In this document: in pieces, positions 51,342 through 59,602 of the stretch | Position numbering within the stretch: position 1 is the first letter of the stretch | Layout of the letters: each line of letters begins with the position of its first letter | Assembly: GCA_963730065.1 (NCBI GenBank) | Contig: CAVSQL010000014.1 | Coordinates: forward strand, 620,001 to 684,000 | Reading direction: 5' to 3' | From: UBA9676 sp963730065 | GTDB lineage: Bacteria > Actinomycetota > Actinomycetes > Streptosporangiales > Streptosporangiaceae | DNA: 64,000 nt | Program-made: the position numbers and the translations under genes | The notes under the pieces: generated by a model | Told to the model about the DNA's origin: nothing | Seen by the model: the letters and a program-made list of their open reading frames with translations, nothing else | Databases searched by the model: none

Positions 51342-52109
51342 TCAGGGCAGGGTGAGGATGCGGGGCCCGTCGGCGGTGATGGCGACGGTGTGCTCGGCGT
51401 GCGCGGCCCGGCTGCCGTCCACGGTGCACAGCGCCCACCCGTCGGGCGCCACCCGGAAATCGTCGCCGCCGCCGGCCATCAGCATCGGCTCGATGGCCAG
51501 CACCAGGCCGGGCCGCAGGCGCATGCCGCGGCCCGGCCGGCCGTCGTTGGGCACGTGCGGGTCCTCGTGCATCCGGCGTCCGATCCCGTGCCCGCCGAAG
51601 CCGGCCGGGATGCCGTACCCGGCGCCGTGGGCCACCGCCCCGATCGCGGCGGAGATGTCCCCGATCCGCGCCCCGGCCACCGCGGCCGCCACCCCGGCCG
51701 CCAGCGCCTCCCCGGCCGTCTCGATGAGCAGCAGGTCGGCGGCGTCCGCCTGGCCCACGATGAAGCTGACCGCGGCGTCGCCGGTCCAGCCGTCGAGTTC
51801 GGCGCCGAAATCGATGCTGACCAGGTCACGATCGCGCAGCCGGTAGCCGTCCGGGATGCCGTGCACGATCACGTCGTTGACCGAGATGCAGATCACCGCG
51901 GGGAAGGGGGTCGGCGCGAACGAGGGATGGTAGTGCAGGAAGGGGGAGCGGGCCCCGGCCTGGCGCAGGACGTCGTGCGCGACCTCGTCCAGATCGGCCA
52001 GCGAGGTGCCGACCGCCGCCGCGTCCCGCACCGCGGCGAGCGCGCGCGCGACCACCCGCCCGGCCTCGCGCATGGCGTCCAGCGCGGCGTCGGACTTGAG
52101 CTCGACCAT
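51342..52109 (-). CDS. map: methionine aminopeptidase, type I
   Basis: 255 aa. All metal ligands are visible: His in VIVHGIPD, the Asp pair in SIDFGAELDGWTGDAAVSF, His in GHGIGRRMHEDP, Glu in AIEPML and Glu in AHAEHTVAI. It removes the initiator Met from new proteins. GAGGAG lies about nine bases before the ATG. No N-terminal SH3-like extension, so it is the short form. It is not next to secY/adk, suggesting a second Map paralogue in the genome. The gap to the next gene upstream is 70 bases. Confidence 0.95.
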   Translation of the reverse strand: MVELKSDAALDAMREAGRVVARALAAVRDAAAVGTSLADLDEVAHDVLRQAGARSPFLHYHPSFAPTPFPAVICISVNDVIVHGIPDGYRLRDRDLVSIDFGAELDGWTGDAAVSFIVGQADAADLLLIETAGEALAAGVAAAVAGARIGDISAAIGAVAHGAGYGIPAGFGGHGIGRRMHEDPHVPNDGRPGRGMRLRPGLVLAIEPMLMAGGGDDFRVAPDGWALCTVDGSRAAHAEHTVAITADGPRILTLP

Positions 52110-52179
52110 CCCTGACTGCTCCTCGCCCTGGCTGCTTCCTCGCCTTAACCAGTTCTGGGACCGAACTAGTCCCGGACCG

Positions 52180-54024
52180 TCACTGCTCCTCGGCCCGGCC
52201 GCCGAGGTGGCGGGCGAGGAACCGTTCTGCCGCCGCGTAGAAGCGCAACCGGTTCTCGGGCTTGGCGAACCCGTGGCCCTCGTCGGGGAAGAGCATGTAT
52301 TCGTAGTCGATGCCGGCCTCGCGCAGGGCGGCGACGATCTGCTCCGACTCCGCCTGCTTGACCCGCGGGTCGTTGGCGCCCTGGGCGATGAGCAGCGGGG
52401 TACGGATGCTGGCCGCCCGGGACAGCGGGGAGCGGGACCACAGGAAACCGGCGTCCTTGTCCGGGTCACCGACCCGGGTGTGGAACAGGGCGATCATGGG
52501 GGCCCAGTACGGCGGGATGGTCTCGATCAGCGTCTTCAGGTTCGACGGGCCGACGATGTCCACCGCGCAGCGGAAGGTGTCCGGGGTGAACGCCACCCCG
52601 GCCAGGGCCGCGTACCCGCCGTAGGAGCCGCCGTAGATGGCCACCCGGGCCGGATCGGCCCAGTCCTGGTCCACCGCGAACGCCACCGCGTCCAGCAGGT
52701 CGTCCTGCATCTTCCCGCCCCACTCGCGGTCACCGGCGTTGACGAACGCCTTGCCGTAGCCGGTCGAGCCGCGGAAGTTGACCTGCAGGCACAGGTAGCC
52801 GCGGTTGGCGAGCCACTGCGCCTCGGGGTCGAAGCCCCACGCGTCCCGCCCCCACGGGCCGCCGTGCACGTTGAGCACCATCGGCAGCCCGGAACGGCCG
52901 GCGCCCGGCGGGAACGTGGCATAGCCGTGAATGCTCAGGCCGTCCCGGGAGGTGAACTCCACCGGCTCCATCGGCGCCAGCTCGTAACGGGACAGCTCGG
53001 GCTGGTGCTCGAACAGGAACATCCCCTGGCGGCGCCGGCGGTCGTAGGCGTAGTAAGGCACCGGGCCGGCGTCGTTGGTGAACCCGATCAGCCACATGCG
53101 GTCGTCGTCATCCCCGTCGCCGCCCGCCGGGTCGCCGGGGTGGAGCGCACGAATGGCGGCGAGGTCGGGCTCGCACGCGGGATCCAGCGCCAGGTAATGC
53201 GATCGTTCTTTGAGGAAGATGACGATCTGCGGCTCCCTGGTGTCCGGGTGCAGCCGGACCCCGGTCACGTCGGCATCCGGGTCCTCGGCCAGTACCTGGG
53301 TCGCCCCGCTCGCCAGGTCGATCCGGACCAGCCGGCCCGTGTTGGCCCCCACCGAGCTCATGGCCAGCAGCGAGCCACCGTCCGCGCTGAACGCTATCGG
53401 CTGGCTCGTCAGCGCGTCCTCGGCCGCGATGGACAGCAGCGGGCGCCAGTCCTGGCCCGTGTCGCGGACCATGACCACCATGCTCCCGTCGGGCTGCATG
53501 GCGATGCCGCACCGGACGGCCAGCTCGGCGTCAGCAACCCATTCGATGAAGCCCGGGTTCTCCACCTCCTTGACCAGCTCGCCGGTGACCAGGTCGAGCC
53601 GGTAGACGTCATGGAGCTGCGGGTTGTCGCGGTTGAGCCCGACCAGGACGTCGGTGGGGTACTTCTTCTCGGTCGCGATGATCTGCGCATGGACGTTCTC
53701 GAAGGGCGTGAGGTCCCGCCGCTGCATGGTCTGCAGATCCACGTCGTGCAGCCGCCAGTTCTCGTCGCCGCCGGTGTCCTGCAGGTAGAGCAGGTGCCGC
53801 CCGTCGTGCGCCCAATGGAATATCCGGATGCCGCGGTCGGTGTCGTCGGTGACCACGCGGGCGGCGGCCCAGTCAGGCCCGTCCGGCCCCATCGGGGCGG
53901 TCCATACGTTGAGCACCCCCTCGTGCGGGGCGATCCACGCCAGCGTGCTGGCGTCCGGGCTGATGCGCGGGCTGACGCGTTCCGGATTACCGAAGAGGAC
54001 CCGCCGGGGGATGAGTTCGGTCAT
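52180..54024 (-). CDS. S9 family serine peptidase (prolyl oligopeptidase fold)
   Basis: 614 aa. An N-terminal beta-propeller (about 1-350) gates a C-terminal alpha/beta hydrolase. The triad is Ser467 in GGSYGGY, Asp in ANDPRVKQAES and His in DEGHGF. NFRGSTGYGKAF and HGGPWGRDAWGF are typical of the acylaminoacyl-peptidase/dipeptidyl-aminopeptidase branch. Cytoplasmic; it trims short peptides. A GDGDDDD acidic loop lies between the domains. The start at 54024 is the first ATG of the frame. Confidence 0.92.
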   Translation of the reverse strand: MTELIPRRVLFGNPERVSPRISPDASTLAWIAPHEGVLNVWTAPMGPDGPDWAAARVVTDDTDRGIRIFHWAHDGRHLLYLQDTGGDENWRLHDVDLQTMQRRDLTPFENVHAQIIATEKKYPTDVLVGLNRDNPQLHDVYRLDLVTGELVKEVENPGFIEWVADAELAVRCGIAMQPDGSMVVMVRDTGQDWRPLLSIAAEDALTSQPIAFSADGGSLLAMSSVGANTGRLVRIDLASGATQVLAEDPDADVTGVRLHPDTREPQIVIFLKERSHYLALDPACEPDLAAIRALHPGDPAGGDGDDDDRMWLIGFTNDAGPVPYYAYDRRRRQGMFLFEHQPELSRYELAPMEPVEFTSRDGLSIHGYATFPPGAGRSGLPMVLNVHGGPWGRDAWGFDPEAQWLANRGYLCLQVNFRGSTGYGKAFVNAGDREWGGKMQDDLLDAVAFAVDQDWADPARVAIYGGSYGGYAALAGVAFTPDTFRCAVDIVGPSNLKTLIETIPPYWAPMIALFHTRVGDPDKDAGFLWSRSPLSRAASIRTPLLIAQGANDPRVKQAESEQIVAALREAGIDYEYMLFPDEGHGFAKPENRLRFYAAAERFLARHLGGRAEEQ

Positions 54025-54089
54025 GGGCTCATACCTACCATGAGCGACCGGGTCCTCTGTAGCGCCGGTCTTGTCGTACCATCGGCGCC

Positions 54090-55457
54090 GTGGCCCCCGC
54101 CCCGCCCAGCACGCCAGAATCCGCCCCCGTGCTGCCTCAGCCCGGGGCGCTCGTCATCCGCGGCGGCTACGTGCTGACGATGGACCCGGCGGCGGGGGAT
54201 CTCCCGGGCGCCGATGTGCACATCGCCGACGCCCGGATCGTCGCGGCCGGGCAAGATCTGGCGGTGCCGGCCGGCACGCCGGAGCTCGACGCCGCCGGCA
54301 TGATCGTCGCGCCGGGGCTGGTGGACACGCACTGGCACATGTGGAACACCCTCCTCAGGAGCATGTCGGCGGACCCGTCCGGGCCGGGGTACTTCAAGGT
54401 CATGATCGGCGCCGGCCGGGCGTACGGCCCGGACGACATCTACGCCAGCACCCGCCTGGCGTGCGCGGAGGCGATCAGCTCCGGCATCACCACCGTCCAC
54501 GACTGGTGCCACAACGTGCGGGGCCCCGGCTACGCGGAGGCCGGGGTGCGGGCGCTGGCCGAGGCCGGGGTGCGCGCCCGCTTCTCCTATGGCGTCGCCG
54601 CCGGCCACCCGAACGACCGGACCATGGACACCGGCGGCCTGGAGCGCCTGCACCGGGACTGGGACACCTGCGCAGAAGGCGGGCGGCTGTCGCTGGGCAT
54701 GGCCTGGCGCGGGCCCGGCGGGAGCAACCCGGCCGTGCGCGTGCCCGCCGCCGTCTACCGGCCGGAGATCGAGGCCGCCCGCGCGCTGGGCCTCCCGGTG
54801 ACCGTGCACGCCTGCGGCCCGCGGACGGCGCAGGGCCAGATCGCCTCGCTGGCCGACGCCGGCCTGCTCGGCCCCGATCTGCAGGTGGTGCACGCCAACT
54901 GCGCGACCGGCGACGAGGTCGCCGCGCTCGCGGCCGCGGGCACGCAGGTCAGCATCTCGCCCCACAGCGAGCTGCTCATCGGCTATGGGCTGCCGCGGAC
55001 GGCCGAGTTCCTCGCCGCGGGCATTGGGGTCGGGCTGTCGGTGGACTCGACGGTGCTGACCGGCAACGCCGACATGTTCTCGATCATGAAAGTGACGCAG
55101 GGGATCGTGAATGCCCTGGCCCACGACGAGTTCGCGATGACCCACCGGCGTGTGCTGTCCCTGGCCACCATCGAGGGCGCGCGCTCACTGGGGATGGGCG
55201 AGGTGACCGGCTCGATCACGCCGGGCAAGCGCGCCGATATCATCTGCGTCGCCGCCGGCGAGCCGAACCTCGGCGTGCTGACCGACCCGGCGCACATGCT
55301 GGTGACGGCGGCGCAGCCGGCCAACGTGGACACGGTCATCGCGGACGGGCGGGTGCTCAAGCGGGGCGGCGCGCTGACCACGATCGACCTGCCGCAGATC
55401 CGCGAGGACGCCCGGCGGGCCCTGGCCGGAGTCCGGGCCCGCGCCGCCAGTTCGTGA
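54090..55457 (+). CDS. amidohydrolase (cytosine deaminase/chlorohydrolase-like)
   Basis: 455 aa metal-dependent amidohydrolase. Metal motif HxH as DTHWHMWNTLLRS, then VHAC, VVHANC and the Asp strand SVDSTVLTGNADMF; C-terminal GSITPGKRADIICVA closes the beta-sandwich. The layout matches the SsnA/AtzA/guanine deaminase branch that deaminates or dechlorinates ring compounds. The catalytic segment after the second His differs (QVSISPHSELLIGYG), so the substrate is open. TACCAT (54077-54082) precedes the GTG by seven bases, a leaderless layout. Possible role alongside IorAB in heterocycle use is an inference from distance only. Confidence 0.88.
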   Translation: MAPAPPSTPESAPVLPQPGALVIRGGYVLTMDPAAGDLPGADVHIADARIVAAGQDLAVPAGTPELDAAGMIVAPGLVDTHWHMWNTLLRSMSADPSGPGYFKVMIGAGRAYGPDDIYASTRLACAEAISSGITTVHDWCHNVRGPGYAEAGVRALAEAGVRARFSYGVAAGHPNDRTMDTGGLERLHRDWDTCAEGGRLSLGMAWRGPGGSNPAVRVPAAVYRPEIEAARALGLPVTVHACGPRTAQGQIASLADAGLLGPDLQVVHANCATGDEVAALAAAGTQVSISPHSELLIGYGLPRTAEFLAAGIGVGLSVDSTVLTGNADMFSIMKVTQGIVNALAHDEFAMTHRRVLSLATIEGARSLGMGEVTGSITPGKRADIICVAAGEPNLGVLTDPAHMLVTAAQPANVDTVIADGRVLKRGGALTTIDLPQIREDARRALAGVRARAASS

Positions 55458-55496
55458 CCGCGGGCCAGCTGGCGCGGCGGCGGTTACCTCCCGCGA

Positions 55497-55631
55497 TCAG
55501 CCCCGGTAGCGCCGTGCCGCGAGGTAGCGGATGAGGCCGGCGATGAGCAGGACCGAGCCGAGCAGGCCGGCGGCACCACCGATCACATTGAGGGGGAAGC
55601 CGCTGCGCCATAGGTTGTGGCGGTGGACCAT
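55497..55631 (-). CDS. possible single-helix membrane protein (44 aa)
   Basis: Reading from the ATG at 55631: a basic/His-rich start (MVHRHNLWRSGF), one hydrophobic helix (PLNVIGGAAGLLGSVLLIAG) and a basic tail ending in RRYRG, orientation consistent with positive-inside. A GTG at 55661 is an in-frame alternative start. No ribosome site is visible and the region opposes the 5' end of the 2H gene, so it may not be expressed. Confidence 0.35.
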   Translation of the reverse strand: MVHRHNLWRSGFPLNVIGGAAGLLGSVLLIAGLIRYLAARRYRG

Positions 55632-56338
55632 CCGATGGCCGCGGAAGCGCAGCGCCAGCACCGGCCCGCGGTGCTCGCGAACCGGCTGCGCCTCGAGCGG
55701 CGCTGGGCCGGCCGTGCCTGGCCTACAACGTGTGCGTCCGGCCCGGGCCAGACGCCGCCGCTGCCCTGTCCGCCGTCCAGGACCGGGTGCTGAGCCTGGA
55801 ACCGTCGCTGCTGCGCGTCCCGGCGCCAGCGCTGCACACCAACCTCGCCTGGCTGCTGCCGGTGCACCAGGAGTTCGGCCGCCCCAAAGACGAACTGTGG
55901 CAGCGGCACGGCCCCGGGTGGCTGGCCATCCTCACCGCCGCGGCGGGCACGGCGGATGGCTTCCGGCTGTGCTACCGGCGTCTGGTGGCGACCGACGCCG
56001 CCATCATCGTGGTCGCCGACGAGCCGAACCAGGTCAGCGCCCTCAGGCGCGAGCTGATGGGTGTCCTCCCGGTTCCCGGCGGTCTCAGCGCCGGCGAGCT
56101 GGTCCACGCAACCCTGTTCCGCTATCGCGAGCCGCTTCGGGACCCGGCATCGCTGGTGCACTGGCTCGGGGCCGCCGAGTTCCAGGTCGATGTCGACGTG
56201 AGCGAGCTGCTGGTGGTCAGGGAACGCACCTTCCCGTCGCTGGACTACCAGATCCTCCACCGCCTGGCCCTGGCGCCCAGCGGCATCACCGGGCCGCCTG
56301 CCGCTCGGACGGCCGCGCGCAGGCGGCGGATGCGGTGA
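55623..56338 (+). pseudogene. 2H (LigT-like) phosphoesterase with an apparent one-base deletion
   Basis: TAGGTT (55611-55616) lies six bases before GTG 55623, which starts an N-terminus reading ...LRLERRWAGRAW. The frame then breaks, and from 55721 another frame continues AYNVCVRPGPDAA with the rest of the protein. Adding one G at about 55720 (TGGCC to TGGGCC) gives an intact 238-residue protein. The two HxT-type motifs of 2H phosphoesterases are HTN (LHTNLAWL) and HAT (VHATLFRY), about 88 residues apart. The family acts on cyclic nucleotides or RNA 2'-5' ends. If translated only from GTG 55730 it would lack 35 residues. Confidence 0.6.
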
Positions 56339-57095
56339 TGAGGGCGGCGACGGCGGGCGGGTCGTCGGCCATGGGGACGTGCCCGCAGTGGGGCAGGGCC
56401 GCGTGCCGGGTGCCGGGCGGGAGCTCGCCGAGCTGGCGGGACCGGCGCACGAGCAGGTGGTCACGGGAGCCGAACGCCACCGTCACCGGGGCGCCGATGG
56501 GCGGCCCGGCGCGGTAGCCGGTGGCGCTGGCCTTCATCGTGGCGTCGAAGCCGGGGCAGGTGCCCATGGCCCGGATGGCCGTGCGGGCGTAGCCGGGGGA
56601 GACGCGGAAGGGCCGGCCGTGGGTCTGGCCGAGGACCAGGGCCCGCCCCAGCCGGTAGCTCACCAGGCGGGACAGCGCGCCCGCGGCGTGCTGGCTGAGC
56701 CACCGGGTGGCCCGCAGGCTGGCCCGCTGGTACAGCGGAACGCTCCCCCGCCACAGCCCGGCGGGGGAGAGGAGGGTCAGCGAGGCCACCGGGCGGATGT
56801 CGGCCAGCTCGAGTGCCACCCAGCCGCCGAGCGAGTTCCCGGCGACGTGGGGGTCGGTGATGCCGAGATCATCGAGCAGGCCCGCGACGGCGGCCGCCAG
56901 CGCAGCCGGGGCCGGTGCGGCCCCCGCGGGCAGCGGCCCGGAGTCTCCAAAGCCAGGCAGGTCGACGGCGAGGACGTCGAAGCGCCCGGCCAGAGCGGGG
57001 ACGACGGGGTCCCAGGCGTGGCGGGAGGACCCGAAGCCGTGCAGCACCACCAGGGGCGTGCCGGCGCCGGAGCGGGTGTAGGCGAGTGTGGCCAT
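56286..57095 (-). CDS. alpha/beta hydrolase
   Basis: 269 aa. Core motifs: LHGFGSSRHAWDPV (oxyanion HG), nucleophile elbow AGNSLGGWVAL, acid in FGSRDHLLV and His in HCGHVPM. A helical cap (about 125-190) covers the active site. The substrate is unknown; the sequence is typical of meta-cleavage product hydrolase/esterase relatives. AGGAGAAAG lies upstream of the ATG. It is directly downstream of a MarR gene on the same strand (35-base gap), so it is probably regulated with it. It overlaps the 3' end of the 2H gene by 53 bases. Confidence 0.88.
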   Translation of the reverse strand: MATLAYTRSGAGTPLVVLHGFGSSRHAWDPVVPALAGRFDVLAVDLPGFGDSGPLPAGAAPAPAALAAAVAGLLDDLGITDPHVAGNSLGGWVALELADIRPVASLTLLSPAGLWRGSVPLYQRASLRATRWLSQHAAGALSRLVSYRLGRALVLGQTHGRPFRVSPGYARTAIRAMGTCPGFDATMKASATGYRAGPPIGAPVTVAFGSRDHLLVRRSRQLGELPPGTRHAALPHCGHVPMADDPPAVAALITASAACARPSERQAAR

Positions 57096-57130
57096 GGTGT
57101 CTTTCTCCTGGGTAGTTTCCGGTAGGGACC

Positions 57131-57586
57131 TCAGCGCGGTGGCGTGAGGTTGCGGGCGCAGTCGGTCAGCCAGCCGCGCAGCACGGCCTGGTCGGCGTCA
57201 CTGAGCGAGGAGGTCATGCACCGCTCGACCGCGTGTACCGCCGGCCGCGCCCGGGACAGCAGGTCACGCCCGGCTTCGGTGACGGTCATCCGGCGCAGGC
57301 GCTTGTCGGCGGCGTCGGGGCGGCGCTCCAGCAGGCCCGCCGCGGCGAGCAGCGAGATGATCTCGTTCGTGGTCTGCGGGGTGAGCATGCTGTCGCGGGC
57401 CAGTTCGGCACCGGACCGCCCGGGCTGCGCGTCGGCCACGCTCAGCACCGAGTACTGCGGAAACGTCAGCCCCAGCGGCGCCAGCCCGGCCTGCGCGGCC
57501 GCCCGGAAGGCCTGGTGCGCCTGGCGCAGCAGATAGCCGGCGCGGCCGTCCGGGCCGCGGAACCCCTCACCGATGGCCGTCACCAT
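57131..57586 (-). CDS. MarR-family transcriptional regulator
   Basis: 151 aa. Winged helix at about 45-105: PLGLTFPQYSVLSV, SGAELARDSMLTPQTTNEIISLLAAAGLLERRPDAADKRLRRMTVTEAG, with the wing residues RxxDxRDKR partly kept. Flanking helices make the dimer. MarR proteins usually repress a neighbouring operon and themselves and release on binding a phenolic ligand. AGGAAT lies upstream of the ATG. The promoter is covered by a three-copy 16-bp repeat. Confidence 0.92.
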   Translation of the reverse strand: MVTAIGEGFRGPDGRAGYLLRQAHQAFRAAAQAGLAPLGLTFPQYSVLSVADAQPGRSGAELARDSMLTPQTTNEIISLLAAAGLLERRPDAADKRLRRMTVTEAGRDLLSRARPAVHAVERCMTSSLSDADQAVLRGWLTDCARNLTPPR

Positions 57587-57611
57587 GTCACCCGATTCCT
57601 GAGATATCCGA

Positions 57612-57670
57612 CAGGGTCCTGATAATTATGCCATCAGGACCCTGATAATTTCAACAGGACCCTGATGATT
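57612..57670 (-). promoter_or_regulatory. MarR promoter with three operator repeats
   Basis: Three 16-bp direct repeats of CAGGRYCCTGATRATT at 57612-57627, 57635-57650 and 57655-57670. Each contains a palindromic CAGG-N2-CCTG core. The minus-strand promoter TTGAAA (57649-57654) and CATAAT (57625-57630), spaced by 18 bp, lies within the array. Binding at any copy would cover the promoter, so autoregulation is likely. Confidence 0.75.
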
Positions 57671-57878
57671 GCGGCGTGGGGGACAGGGACTGCGCGGGGA
57701 CAGGGACATGGCCGGGGACGGCCCGGGCCGGTGCCCTCCCGGCCGAAATCCGGTGGCAGCCGGCCAGGCGCCATGCCAGGCTTCCGACCGTGCCGGGGCA
57801 TCTGCCGCCAGCGATGACCGGCGGTGAGAACAAGGCCAGCCGGCTGCCAGCGGGCGAGGCAGCGGTACAGGAGCCCGG

Positions 57879-58760
57879 ATGAAGATGCATGACGGGGAGG
57901 TCGGCCTCGACGCCGGGCTGGTCCGGCGGCTGGTGACCGCGCAGTTCCCCCGGCTGGCCGGCCTGCCGGTCAGTGCGGTCCAGTCCACGGGGACCGTGAA
58001 CGCCATCTACCGGCTGGGCGACCACCTCTGCACACGGCTGCCGCGGGTCCAGGGCTACGCCGACGACCTGGAGGATGAATGCCGCTGGCTGCCGTGGCTC
58101 GCGCCGCAGGTGCCGCTGCGGATTCCCGAGCCGGTCGCCGAGGGCCGCCCGGCGAGCGGGTATCCGTTCCCGTGGGCGATCTACCGGTGGATCGACGGCC
58201 AGCCGTACGCGGATGAGCTCGTGGCGGACGAACAGCGGGCGGCCAGGGATCTGGCCCAGTTCGTGGCCGAACTGCGCACGATCGATCCCGCCGGGGCACC
58301 GCGGGCCGGCCGCAGGCCACTCCGCGAGCTCGACGCCGGTACACGCACCGCAATCGATTCATCACGAAAAGTCATCGACGCCGGGGCGGCCACCGCCGCG
58401 TGGGAGCGCGCCCTCCAGGCGCCGGCGTGGGAGGGAGCGCCGGTGTGGATCCACGCCGACCTGCTGCGGCCCAACCTGCTCGTCGACGGCGGGCGGCTGT
58501 GCGCGGTCATCGACTTCGGCGCGGCCGGTATCGGTGATCCCGCCGCTGACGTGATCGCCGCCTGGAGCGTGTTCGGCCCAGCCGGGCGGGAGACGTTCCG
58601 CGGCGCCCTCGACGTCGACGACGGCACCTGGAACCGGGCCCGCGGCTTGGCGCTCCACCAGGCGGCCATGATCATCCCGTACTACCCGGAGACGAACCCG
58701 GGGTTTGTCGCGCTGGCGAAGCGCACCGTCGAGGAAATCCTCGCCGACGCCAGCGCGTGA
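57879..58760 (+). CDS. aminoglycoside phosphotransferase (APH) family kinase
   Basis: 293 aa. The kinase-like motifs are clear: Brenner motif WIHADLLRPNLLVD (HxDxxxxN) and metal-binding VIDFGAAGIGDPA (DFG-like). N-lobe VSAVQSTGTVNAIYRLGDHLCTRLPR. The family phosphorylates aminoglycosides, macrolides, homoserine, choline or other small molecules; resistance cannot be assumed. AGGAGCC lies just before the ATG. It is divergent from the MarR gene, so the operator array could affect it too, though the repeats are about 210 bases away. Confidence 0.88.
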   Translation: MKMHDGEVGLDAGLVRRLVTAQFPRLAGLPVSAVQSTGTVNAIYRLGDHLCTRLPRVQGYADDLEDECRWLPWLAPQVPLRIPEPVAEGRPASGYPFPWAIYRWIDGQPYADELVADEQRAARDLAQFVAELRTIDPAGAPRAGRRPLRELDAGTRTAIDSSRKVIDAGAATAAWERALQAPAWEGAPVWIHADLLRPNLLVDGGRLCAVIDFGAAGIGDPAADVIAAWSVFGPAGRETFRGALDVDDGTWNRARGLALHQAAMIIPYYPETNPGFVALAKRTVEEILADASA

Positions 58761-58930
58761 CCGCCCTCTCCGTTATGCCGATAATGAACATTATGTTAAG
58801 TAATGCTGGCCGTGCCAGCCCCCGGCCCGGTGTCCGGCTCTGCCCTTGTTCTACCGCGTGCGTTCGCGTTCTGTCCCGTATCCCGCCGCGGAGTCACGGG
58901 CGGGCGACCGCGACCACGGGAGCCGCGCGG

Positions 58931-59602
58931 TCAGCCGATGTTGTGGCTGTGCGCGTAGCCGATCGCGGCGGCGCGGTCCCGCGACCCGGTCTTGGCGAAG
59001 ATCCGGCTGATGTGGGTCTTGACCGTATGGTTGCTCAGGAACAGCTGCGCGGCGATCTCCGGGTTGGTCATCCCGCGGGCGATCATGCCCAGGATCTCCG
59101 CCTCGCGCTGCGTCATGCCGTCGGGGGGCGGCGCGCTCGGGGCGGGCTCAGGCTTCGGGGGGGCTTCCGTGGCGGCGAGCAGCGTCGCGTGCACGCGGGG
59201 GTCGAAGACCGTCAGCCCGCCTGCCGCCGCGCGCAGCGCCCGGGCGATCTCGGTGTAGTCGGCGTCCTTGGTGAGGTAGCTGCGCGCGCCGGCCCGGAGC
59301 GCGTCCAGGACCGAGCTGTCGTCCGCGTATGTGGTGAGCACGACGATCGCGACCTCGGGGTGCTCGGCGGTCAGCCGACGGATGGCGCCGATGCCGTCCA
59401 GGACGGGCATGTGGAGGTCGAGCAGGATCGCGTCGGGGTGGCGCTCGGCCACGAGGTCCAGGGCCCGCTCCCCGTCCGCGGCGGCGCCGACCACCTCGAT
59501 GCCGGGTACCGCGTCGAGCAGCAGGACGAGGCCCTGGCGCACGCTGGCCTGATCATCGGCGATGACGAGGCGCAGCGGTGCCTCCGCCGGTGGGGTGGTC
59601 AT
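58931..59602 (-). CDS. NarL/LuxR-type response regulator
   Basis: 223 aa. The receiver domain (10-125) has the acidic pocket (IADDQ) and phospho-Asp62 in LLDLHMP; an Ala/Pro linker; LuxR-type HTH (about 160-215): MTQREAEILGMIARGMTNPEIAAQLFLSNHTVKTHISRIFAKTG. Its ATG overlaps the kinase stop by four bases, so the two form one two-component operon. The target genes are unknown; the membrane protein at 60984 is nearby and divergent. Confidence 0.94.
   Translation of the reverse strand: MTTPPAEAPLRLVIADDQASVRQGLVLLLDAVPGIEVVGAAADGERALDLVAERHPDAILLDLHMPVLDGIGAIRRLTAEHPEVAIVVLTTYADDSSVLDALRAGARSYLTKDADYTEIARALRAAAGGLTVFDPRVHATLLAATEAPPKPEPAPSAPPPDGMTQREAEILGMIARGMTNPEIAAQLFLSNHTVKTHISRIFAKTGSRDRAAAIGYAHSHNIG

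Noticed and set aside
52006..54177. Long plus-strand frame opposite the S9 peptidase
   Set aside because: Shadow of the peptidase and Map genes; no motifs.
57879..58760. Calling the APH-family kinase an antibiotic resistance gene
   Set aside because: The kinase motifs fit many small-molecule kinases and nothing in the context supports a drug substrate.
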